From Ailanthus altissimus (lineage: Eukaryota > Streptophyta > Magnoliopsida > Sapindales > Simaroubaceae), in NCBI GenBank assembly GCA_946807835.1, contig OX327705.1:13360501-13424500 (forward strand): DNA of 64,000 nt. The letters run 5' to 3'. Both the position numbers and the translations under genes were made by a program. The notes under the pieces are model-generated. The model searched no databases. It was given only the letters and a program-made list of their open reading frames with translations, and was not told where the DNA came from. This document shows positions 46,084 to 56,473 of this stretch, piece by piece; position 1 is the first letter of the stretch; every line of letters begins with the position of its first letter.

Positions 46084-47892
46084 TGGGCTATATCTTACCG
46101 ACATTCTTGGTTGCTGCCGGAGGCTACTCTCGTCAACGTCCCAAATCAAATTGCAGATGTCATCCTCGGTGTGTCGGGAACTCTTCCCAACCACAGCTCA
46201 ATCCTCTCCCACCACAGACTCTAACCTTTACTGCTATTGCCAACCACCGCGTGAGAGTTGCCACTCTTACCAAGCAAGCCAAACTCACCGGCAGCCGCTC
46301 TGACCCTGTTTTAACCTACTGCTGTTAGATTTCCTTGCATTAGTTTGAATAAAGTTTAGAATAATATTTTGTTGCATCTGCATTTCCCTCTTTGGCGAGG
46401 TCTGCTATTCTTTTTCTTTGAAAATGTCAGTTTTTCCTTTTTTCGAAAAGGTTAGTTTTCCCTTTCATGTAAGGGGTTGATTTCCCTCTTTGGGATCTTG
46501 GTTGAGGAAGTTCTTGATATGCTATTATGTCTATTCCTAGTAATCCTTTGATAATTTTATCAAAGGTCATTTGATGTAATATCTTGATATTTTTCAATAA
46601 TATGAAACCAATATTTCTCAAAGTATTTTATGTGAATGGTGAAGCTTATGAAAGGATTAATCTCTATTAATAGATTAATGAGAATTAAGCCTTATACTCA
46701 AAAGTGTTAAGAGGTAAGTATACTAGACTTTTACTGAAATCACAATAAATATAGTAATTGTTTATGTATGATTTTGTAAATGTACTTAAAAATATGTTTA
46801 TGTTTATGTTATGCCAAAGTATATTTGATATGAAATGTGAAAGATATATGTTTATGAATGTGAGCATTGACATTGAGCATAGACATACATGTGTTTATGA
46901 AAGTGAGCTTTCAAAATGAAATGTGTTTAACAAAGAAAGCTTTTAAAGTGGAAAATATCTAAGAGATACGTTTTGTGTTTTAAGGATGTTTGAACGCACT
47001 ATTTACTTAGTAGGCACCTTATGTGATTTGTGGAGCCTTTATGTGTGGCCTTTCCCTCTGGATTGGTATGTGTTATGTGTTTCATATGTAGGGAGGATCC
47101 TATTGGTACCTAAAGATAGAGTGAGTCATCACATTCGTGTGGTGGCGTATTGGTGCATGTGAGAGGACTCACCGATGATCAAGGTGAGGGTTTGGCTCTT
47201 ACCTTCGGGCATGAGCAATATATATGTATAATTTAAACCTGCTTGTGCTATTCCTCTCATACGGTATGTCATCGACGGATGACATTTAGCTCATTATGTG
47301 ATATGTAATATAAAAGTCTTACTAAGTAGTAGTTGAGTGATGGTATTCCTATTATATGTTTTGAAAGAATGTGTAAGCACTTACCTGACATGTGATTTGA
47401 TAAGATTATGATTTTAATTTATCATGACATATCATACATATGCATTGTGTATATATGTGTATTTGTATTTTAATATATGAAAAACTAGTAGACTTGCTGA
47501 GTTTTATACTCATTATAGTTCATGGTGATTTCAAGTAAATAAGGTACATGTGTGATTAGCAAATTTTGGCAAGGCTTCTGCTGTCCCATAAGTCCCCTAA
47601 GTTGTTAGGTTGATGAGTGTTTCATTTGTGCATACGTGGTTTAAGATATTTGATTTGTCCCTATTAAATAAATATTTATGTATTATTTTATTAGGTGTGG
47701 TTGTATTTGGTTTATGTTTCACCAAGTATGGTCATGGGTGGAACTTTGTGGTGAACTTACTAGCAATTTTCTAAGAATTCCTATGTTGAATTTAAGTTTG
47801 AAATTTTATGCAATATTAATTATGAGTGCACATTATTTAATGAGTGTAAGTTATGTCGTGCGTCAGAATATTTTTGGGTCTGAGGTGTGACA

Positions 47893-47897
47893 ACTAG
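47893..47897. repeat. Target site duplication ACTAG (right), Tekay element
   Basis: Matches 14542-14546 exactly. Confidence 0.9.
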
Positions 47898-48545
47898 GAT
47901 AGGATTTGGAGCAACATCCTTTACTCAGCAGATGTTATCCAAATCTCGTAAAGCTTGTTGACTTTCTTTAGAAGCTTGGCCATAATGGTACTTACCTTGA
48001 TGTCTTTTGCCTCTTTATGAGCCTAGAGCTTAGTATTGAAGGAATCCCAAGTCACTCACAGAAGGTTGCTTCAGTCCTCTCTACCTTTCATTTCTTAATC
48101 TGCTTTCTACAGTAAAGTAAAGCTCTTTGTGGATATAAGACACTGATTTGCTCTTACTGGCCAACCTACTCTACTTAGGCTTTCGAGAGTAATGACTTCT
48201 GGATTATTTAGGGTAAGAGCGGGCAGGGTAGCCAGAGTTAGTCCACAAATCTCTTTCTTCGTCCTTCTTTGACCTCCGATGACACTGATCATCATACAAT
48301 GTAAATCTTCAACAAATTCTTTAAACTGCTTCCGAGTAATCGGATCATCTTCATCAGGCACTCCACAAGGCAACCCCAATGTGTTTTGTTGGGCTTGCTT
48401 GAAAAACTTTTGCACAGGCTCTTCCAAAACTTAAGCCACTCTTTCAAAGGGTGGATTTCTGGGCATGGCCCTGTATCTTTTAACATTTTAGACATGATGG
48501 AGGGTTTGTACACAACCTTGGCCGGTTGGACTTAGTATAGCATCT
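47898..48545 (-). pseudogene. Tat-type gypsy gag fragment (N-terminal part), minus strand
   Basis: Minus-strand reading from about 48513 gives MYKPSIMSKMLKDTGPCPEI, and 48427-48107 gives stretches such as DDPITRKQFKEFVEDL. It sits just inside the primer-site-like sequence at 48570-48588, the normal place for gag. The frame is heavily decayed. It continues, after the Tekay insertion, at 14546-14119 with a recognisable Retrotrans_gag core. Confidence 0.55.
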
Positions 48546-48571
48546 AAAATTAAGGATTCTATCGACTTTTT

Positions 48572-48587
48572 ATAGACGGTGCCAGAA
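48572..48587 (-). other. Primer-binding-site-like sequence, Tat-type
   Basis: The minus strand reads CTAACA then TTCTGGCACCGTCTAT, close to the TGGCGCCGTCTRTGGG start seen after the 5' LTR of many Tat-type gypsy elements. It marks the LTR end at 48588 and a minus-strand element. Confidence 0.55.
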
Positions 48588-49337
48588 TGTTAGGGGCTAA
48601 TTTTTTGCCTAGGGGAGGCACAACCCTAACTCGAGTTGTGTAAATGAGAGGGATGATGGGGAAGTCTAAGTTTTTATTTTTTTTCCAAGTGATTGATATT
48701 TTTATTACAATGTTGTTATTGTCCAAAAAAATTTGAAAAACTACTCTATAGAATGAGAACAAGTAATTTTGTAAATCAATCTACAAAAAAAGTATGAAAA
48801 ATTATAAAAACAAATGAAGAAATCGGGAACAAAAATGATGAAAGAAACTTAGAATTTCTCGTACCTCGCTCGAGGTATGGAGTGGAGCCTTGCACGGAGC
48901 ATGGCGCAAAGCCCCAACTCGCCCAATGTCCCATGTGCGGAGTGTGGCGCAAGGCCCCTCTTTGCAGACGTGTACGTGAGAACCCTAACTAGCACCATGC
49001 CTTACGTATGGGGTGTGACACGAGTTAGAAGCAAGATAGGCGCGAGGCCTGTGCTTTAACTTTCTTTTTCGATCTTTTTGACTCGATTTTGCTCATTTTT
49101 TACAATTTTTCAATCATTTGTAATCAATTTTACCAATTTTTAACGTATTATACTCTAAATTTATTGATTTTAACTAATTTCAAAGTATGTTTTGGATTAA
49201 AATTTTAAATGATTTATGAGAGACATGCAAAATGCTTAAGGGGTAAATGGTCCGAAAATTAAGTGTGTGACTAATAAAGTTTATAAATTTATTTTGTGGC
49301 TAAAATAATATTTTCTTTTAAAAGTGGCTATTTGCCA
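48588..49337 (-). repeat. Tat-type LTR end and unassigned flank, minus strand
   Basis: The first ~90 bp (TGTTAGGGGCTAATTTTTTG on plus) are homologous to the LTR edge at 59756. Further on the similarity fades; a GC-rich stretch at 48850-49060 with repeated GGAGTGTGGCGCAAGGCCCC-like units is of unknown origin. Confidence 0.5.
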
Positions 49338-51311
49338 TATATATATATATGATTAAAATTGTTAATATAAATCAATATAACCAAATTTCAATCTCAATAC
49401 CTAAGAAATTTATATACAAATTATCTAAAATTATTAACATTTTGACGTTTGAAAATAATTATTTAAAATGTAAAAAATAATTATTTACATTTTCTATGGT
49501 TATATATAGCTTGTATCGGTGTAGATGATTTTACATGATCTGTCCACACAGATTCAATGCTCGCTCGATTTTAGCATTGTTTAAATAAAATGAATAATAA
49601 TAATAAAATATTTTAATATTAATTTAACAAGGTTATTTTAGGTATTTACAAAATTTTAAATTGAAAAAAGACATATGGACTCTTAAAGTTTGAGGAAATA
49701 GATTGCAAATATTTAAAGTTTCATAAATCTAGTTTACACCTCGAAATCTATTAAAATTAAGAGTAGAAAAGGTAAAAATAGAAAATCACCTCATTTTGAC
49801 TAAAAAAAATAAAAATTTCAATCAACACCAATTGTTAACCGGTCAAAGACCAATCAATGGCGGTCAACAATAAGTCAACAATAAGTTAACAACTGTTGGT
49901 CAACATCGGTCGACAGAAGGTCAATGGTAGTTAACTATTGGTCCACGCTGGTTAATGGTCGTCAATTAACATCGATCAACGATTGATCAATAGTGGTCAA
50001 TTATCGGTCGTCGATCAATTAATGTCGGTCAACAGCTGGTCTATGACCAGTCAATGGCCGCTAGTCAACGTTGGTCAATGAATGGCCAATGGCAATTAAT
50101 GAGGTCAACTATCGGTTAATACTCGTCAATACCAATCAACGGTTGTTAATGATGTTGACGAGTGACAAACGGGGGTAGTTGACGGTTGGTAGTTTAATCT
50201 CCCTTTCTCGAATAGATTAATTGAGGAAAATATGTTAATAAAATTTTAAACTTATATCGAAAAAAAAATTAAAACAGTTTAGTTGGTTAAAGTGTTAGAT
50301 TTTATTTAGGGATAAAGACAATTTTACACTAATAGTTTGGCCTAACTGACAACTTTGTTCTAATAGATCTAAATTACCAAATTTTATCCAAATTCATTAA
50401 TTTTTAACTTCAATTTGGATAGATATAATAGTTTTATTATGCAATTACTACTTTACCTTTATTGTTTTCCCTTTCACTTTGAACAAGTAATACAATCTTA
50501 CCCATACATTATCTTTGAACATGTAGCGCAATCTCATCAATTTATTTAATTTAATATAATAAAAAATAAATTTTAATAAAATGACACGTGTCACAATACG
50601 ATAAGTTAATGATAACACGCCATCATATAATTGGTTTAGATTTTTACTAAATATTTTTAAAAATAAATTAATAAATATATATTTGTAATATATATTTATA
50701 ATAAAATGAGAAAAGTCCTAATATGATTAATTATAAATAACACATGTTATCACACAATTAGTTAATATTTAAAAATAATTTAAATTAAAAAATAAATAAT
50801 TAAAAAAAGAATCTACCACTATTGCCTGACAATGGCCCCATCATTATGTAGATTAGGAAAATTGGAGTTCAATGATATAAAATTTGATCATTTTTTAGCC
50901 CGAGCATCACTAGTCAACCGCCGGTTTCCAGAGACGCTAGTAGATTCTATTTTTTTTTTATTTATTATTTAATTTAATTTAGCTATAAAAAATATTTAAT
51001 TAAAACTTCAAACCAATTGCACAATGATATGTGTTATTTGTAACTAATTATATTATAACATGTGTCATTTTATAAAAATTTATTTTTTAAATTATATTAA
51101 ATTTAATGAATGGATGAGATTATGCCACGTGTTTAAAGACAATGAGTGAGTAAAATTGTACTACATGTACAAAGTTTAATTTGATTTCTATTGTTAGATT
51201 TTCTTTTTACCCTTTTGCTATTAAAACTAATAGCAAAAGTTTATAGATTGGGGCAAAATTGAGTATTTTCAAATTTAATTAGAGCAAACTTGTATCTTGG
51301 GATAAAATTAT
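49338..51311 (+). repeat. ~2.5-kb duplicated block, copy 2, left part
   Basis: Same order of landmarks as 11607-13500: GTTAATATAAATCAATATAACC, a GTCAA-rich array at 49815-50190, then the foldback at about 50300-51311. It is interrupted at 51312 by a minus-strand copia relative; the block resumes at 55616 with TTTTAATATTTAATTAAATTA (matching 13577). Confidence 0.75.
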
Positions 51312-53445
51312 TGAGTGAGTGTATGATAATATAAGTGTATATATAATTTTAAAAATTACAATATGCAACAGAAGTATATTAACAAATTACACTCATTAAT
51401 AACATATATATACATATATCACATACATGTACAAATATAATTATTATACAAAATCATAAATGATGAACACTCACTTAATAAAAGGTAGCTTTCCAAAAAT
51501 ATCAAGTCTTCCAATTTTTAAGTGAAGAGCTCACCATTAAGTATATTGGTAAACAATTCTAAACCAAAATTAAAGTAGATATTTTGACTCTAAAATGATA
51601 GTTTATAATATTTATAGGAATTGATTTTTTAGGTTTAACTCTTAAGTCTTAATCTCTCTAAACATCAAGTTTTTTCAGAGACTCTCTTAGAGAGAAACCT
51701 CATTTTCTTTTTCAAAATTAAAGAAAGTGAAGAAAAACACATTTTTCTTCAAAAACTCTACAAACCTCTCATAAGTGCATTTTTCTTCATCATTTGTTTA
51801 TGGCATTTTATATTATTATTTTATTAGAATTGAACACTATGTCCACTTAACAATCATTTAACAAAATAAGTGCCTTTGATTATAAAATGACAAATAAAAT
51901 AAGTATTAATAATACCGTTGGTTTTAATAATTAAGTGAGTGGTGCATTAACACTTAACAAATTATTTTTATATTATTAAAAGCCAAATGAAATAAGAATA
52001 ATTTTAGTTTTAATAAATAAGTGATTCATTATCACTTAACAATTTATCTTTGCATTATTAAAAATTAAAAAAAAACATTAAGGATTAAGCATTTTTAATC
52101 AAATAAGTAATGCACTTATAATTATCATTTTAACTTTCTATTATAAAATATCAAAAGAAATAAGCCTTAAATATTTTTAATTAAGTAAGTAATGCACATA
52201 TAATTACCACGTTAAAACCATTAAAAATGAAATTATTTATTTTAACACTATGTAAAAATAAATAACTAAATAAAATCCCATTAATTCAAAAAATTTACCG
52301 AATCAAACTCTTCGCGCGTTTCTACTATTCTAGTGCTCAACAAGTACACTTTATATTGTGAGATTTTCTAAGTCCATGCCTAGTTTGTCATATGGAGCTC
52401 CTCCATATGTCCGTGAATGATGTCCCACTCCACACGTTATAGATATTACAATGCAGCGCGTTAGACCATACAAGTTAAGGTTATAACATATTCATATAAT
52501 CCTTATGTTATTTGTATCTTGGAAGAGCAGAGACCTAAATCATTACCGTTAAATCTTTATTTGCTCAATCAAGAACTTATCTCCAGATTTATATCCCAAA
52601 AAATAATACTTGCAAATACTTTTGTGATATTATTTATCCATATGAAAAATATTTTTTGAGATTTATGCTTGTAGCCACAATACTTTTTGAAATACAATCT
52701 CTGAGCATCGGGATATACAACTCACTCATATAAACTGACAGATCCTATATCTATGCACACTGGACTATATGTACATCAGACTATACTTAGCGACACTTGG
52801 CGGTCAAACCATGAAAATTTTTGTACATGTGTAGAACTAAAGTATGATGGATTACTCACATGCCTACTGTGGCACTCAAGTAAAAAGATCTCAAATATTA
52901 CTTAACTTGAGAAGACCTTTCATTGAATTCTTTTATCTTTATATAAGCTTCTACTAAGATCATAATTTGCTAAGACTAACCATCTGAACCATCCAGATAT
53001 AGATATACACTGATCTATATTAATGGGTTTCACCAATAGACCCGCACGATAAAATTAGATCAGAAATATAGTGTTTTAGAACATACTTGCATAATAACAT
53101 TTTCTAGCACTATTTACAACTCTTTATAGCTACGTCATTACTAATATATTTTTAGGTCTTTATCCTATTTTAGACAAGCCACTAACTCCATAGATTTCGT
53201 TAACTCTTATAACCTGCTAACTCTTAGCACTTACAACTTTTGGCGTTACTAACTCTTAACATTAATCTAAACTCCTTTATACCAGATCTAAACTCTTTCA
53301 GATCATACAATGTCTGAAACATTACAAGCATCTTACCATTTAATAATTAATAATATTAATGATATTAATCGAAATAATAATTGTATAAATGCTATAATTA
53401 AATATTTATACATAATGGGATGGTATATAAGTACAAATCCCAACA
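51312..53445 (-). repeat. Family B-related LTR, minus strand (decayed 3' LTR)
   Basis: On the minus strand it begins TGTTGGGATTTG at 53445 and follows the family B LTR through landmarks such as the TCCATCATACTTTAGTTC-like stretch, ending near 51312. It is preceded (minus sense) by a polypurine-like tract GAACAAGTAGGAGT (53446-53459). Many substitutions and indels make it far older than the array. Confidence 0.8.
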
Positions 53446-55615
53446 ACTCCTACTTGTTCTTTTATCATTCATGATGATATTTAATATCCATTGACTTTAT
53501 ACGTTTTTTTAAACACTTTAAGAGTTAAGGTTTTAGATAGTGGGTCCGCTATACTAGATAAGGATGTCTCTTAGATACTTTTATATCTCTAATAGTCAAG
53601 ATCTTTTTTAATTATGTGGTATTATAAATCTATGTGATTAGAGTTTTTAGTGTGTTTTATGTTTTCTTGGCTTGAACAACTACCTCGTTATTGTTGCATT
53701 ATAATGTGATAGGATTCATTGAGCTAGATATTATTCTAAGCTCTGCAACTTGCTTGAATATCTATAAAGCTTCCTTTGCAGGATTCTCAAGCTGCAACAT
53801 ATTCTATCTCTAAGGTAGAACAAATGTGGACATTTGAATTGCACTCATTCACCTAGTTGTGGTATCATTGAGAAAAAACACGTAACCAAATGTAGATTTT
53901 CTATCATTCGGATCAGACTAGAAGTTTGAATTTGTGTTTCTTTTACTTATAAGTAGTATTTTATATAAGTTAGAAACTTATCATTTGTACCTCTCAGGTA
54001 TAACTAGATATGTTTCAAGGTCATTCAATGGTTGTTACCTGGATCAGACCGATACTGACTTGTAACACTGACAATCTTCAAGATGTAGGTCTCGTACATA
54101 ACATAGTATATATCAAGTTGCCTCTAACTGATGTATATTGAATGTTAGACACTCTAACCTTTTCATCTTCGTCCTGAGGACACTTCTTCCTAGAAAGATG
54201 AATATCATGTCTGAAACATACATTAAATATCTCACAGTTATTAAAATTATACATTTTCAGACTTAGTCTATGTATAAAGATTAGAAGAGTCTTATTAGCC
54301 TCATAACTCTATCTCTATAAAGCTTTATACCTAATATATAGAAAGCCTTTCTAAAATCTTTTATGGAAAAGTTATTACTCAGATAACTCTTAACTAACTG
54401 ACTTGTAACATACCAATATCATTTTTGACTATAAGTATGTCATTCATATAAAGAATTAGAAAGACAATTATACTTGCACTGCAATTTCTAAACACACATG
54501 TTACGGGGAGAGTGTGTTAAAGGTATTTCACTTAATTGACTTTCAGGTTCCATCATCGGTTCATTTTTATCTTGATTGACTTTATGAAGTTTAATCTTTC
54601 TACAGTCTCTACGACTTATGAGAAACTATTTTTCTAAGAAAGTGGCATTACGAGCAACGAATAATTTTCATTCTTCTATATCATAGAATTGATATCTATA
54701 AATGTTGATTGGGATACCTAATGAACTAATATTTGTATTACTTGGGTACAAGTATATTTTGTTGTATAACTCTTATGCAAGTAGGACAATTTCAAATCTT
54801 AACATACTTAAGACTCGGTTTTCTTCTAGCCCATATTTTATATAGAGTAGAAAGAACGACTTTCTATGGAACTATTTTCAATAAGTGAATAAAATTTTCT
54901 AGAGCATAATCCTCATTGATATTCTAGAAGATTGGTGAAACTTAACATCGATCGGACCATATCTAATAAAGTTTAATTTATCCACTTCAAAACATATTTG
55001 TTTGAGGAGTATCTGGAGAACTATATTGAGTTAGAATCTTATTCTTCATAAAATAATCTGTGAATTTACTATTCATGTATAAACAATCTTGATCTAATTG
55101 AAGGCATTCATTATACAAAGTGGTTTGTTTCTTTAATTCTAGTCAGAACTCTTTAAGCATTTTAGAAATTTTCGACTAATGTTTCCCAAAAATACATATT
55201 TATATTGTGATAAATCACGATAACGACAGCAAATTATTGAAGTCCATCAATGGCAGTATGATTCATTGGATATATACATTATTATGTACTAGTTCCAATA
55301 AATCAGTGGCCTTAGTGTTCAACACCTACATAAGAATTTGGTCTTTTTTTTTTGAATATATGATTGATAAATTGGATAAGGTTCTATGGTCAGATCAGAT
55401 ATTTGACTATCTTCAACCATACGGGATAGTTGTCTCACACCTACGTGATCTAATCACTTATGTCACAATTAGTTATTATTCAAAGTTTTTGAATTACTAT
55501 TTATTTTGTTCATCTAGATATTTTTATGCATTTCTTGCTGTAATTGAGATATAATGGTTATTCATTAATAGACACTCAATCAGTAAAATATTATCATTAT
55601 TGTATAAATATGATT
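53446..55615 (-). pseudogene. Family B-related pol remnant, minus strand, 5'-truncated
   Basis: Reverse-complement reading from 55615 downward follows the family B integrase (55600-54700: GGTCCAATGAATCA-like and GATGATCTGTCACG-like segments), the linker (near 54550, matching 22210-22350), then RT/RNase H, with a ~0.6-kb deletion at about 54488-54510 that removes RT sequence equivalent to 22353-22985. The end of RNase H near 53560 corresponds to GTAGCGGACCCACT. Gag, leader and 5' LTR are absent. No frame survives. Confidence 0.8.
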
Positions 55616-56122
55616 TTAATATTTAATTAAATTAATTTTTTTTTTATATTTATAACAAGGGTATATTACTTGATAAGAATATAAATAAAATTTTTAAAAC
55701 TTTAAAATTCCATCTTGTCTTTTTTCAAATCTTAAAAGTTCATACGTATTTTCTCCTTCTAAATTATAATAGGGTGTATTAATTAAAAAAAAGTGCTATA
55801 ACACATGTAATGGGTGAAAAAATCACCAACAGAAAAAAAGAACACAAAAAAAACAAAAGAACAGAATAGGCGAAGCCTAAAATCAAATGGAGCAGAGCCG
55901 AAAAAGCATTGCAAGTAAACCTCCATCCATTTCTACTTAGGCAACCTGCGCTGCGTAAAAGAACAGAAAAGGCCAGGCCCAAAATCAACTGAAGCAGAGC
56001 CCGAAGAAGTTTCGTAAGCAAGCCGAACCCGCATCTATTTCTGCTAAGCAAGGCAACCTGGGCTGCGCAATCGAATCAGAAGGAACGCTGTGAGCTTGTG
56101 ACGCTTCCGTTGTAACCAAAGC
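55616..56122 (+). repeat. ~2.5-kb duplicated block, copy 2, right part, with ~110-bp tandem repeat
   Basis: Aligns with 13577-14118. Two ~110-bp units at 55865-56090 carry GCCCAAAATCAACTGAAGCAG, GTTTCGTAAGCAAGCC and AAGGCAACCTGGGCTGCG. The right edge is TTGTAACCAAAG, about 350 bp before the host gene start. Minus-strand ORFs here (90 and 60 codons) are shadows of the repeat. Confidence 0.7.
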
Positions 56123-56473
56123 TCCCCAACCGGTATTTTTTTTTAATAAATTTTGGTCATCACTCATTGATTGCTATCTGAAGTGCTATAGCCTGCATAC
56201 TATGTGATATGTCGTTTATGGTGCTATAAAATGTGGGGATCTTTTAATAGATAATGATTGTCTTCGTTGATTTGAAAATATGGTTAGTTTTATTGTTTCG
56301 ACTTTCTGCTGCCGTGGAAATACGCCAATTAACATTAATTGAGTTCTGACTGCAGTCCGTAATTTACCACGGAGGGGAATTGGATTCTCTTAATTCCGTA
56401 TTGTTGATATCGATGACGGGTGAAGATGGCTCTGATCTTCACATGAAAAGCATCTACTTGTTGAAGTTCAGAT
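56123..56473 (+). promoter_or_regulatory. Upstream region / 5' UTR of the IMP2-like gene
   Basis: It contains an upstream ATG at 56413 opening a 24-codon ORF that ends at 56485-56487, overlapping the main start (56474) in another frame. CTGACTGCAG at about 56343-56352 could be a 5' UTR splice acceptor. No clear TATA box was assigned. Confidence 0.45.

Larger units (their letters stand above)
14547..47892 (+). mobile_element. Ty3/gypsy Tekay/Del-type chromovirus, host of the nest
   Basis: It has an LTR at each end, a tRNA-Met-like primer site, gag, protease, RT, RNase H, integrase and a chromodomain-like C-terminus in chromovirus order, a polypurine tract, and a 5-bp target duplication. Of 33,346 bp, 24,385 bp is a later insertion at 18871-43255 plus five duplicated bases, leaving about 8.96 kb of its own. 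All coding parts carry stops or frameshifts. The Tekay/Del assignment comes from the integrase and C-terminal sequence style. Confidence 0.9.
44279..47892 (+). repeat. Tekay 3' LTR, full length (3,614 bp)
   Basis: TGTAGTAACCACTTATCC...GAGGTGTGACA. The ends align with the 5' LTR; the central 2.7 kb is found only here. It includes a TATA box (44522-44529), a perfect hairpin (45721-45755) and a 118-bp GC-rich tandem duplication. LTRs of this size are usual for Tekay elements. Confidence 0.88.

Noticed and set aside
45845..46303. 152-codon plus-strand ORF as a host gene
   Set aside because: It sits in the Tekay 3' LTR, overlaps an equally open minus-strand frame and a tandem duplication, and shows no domain.
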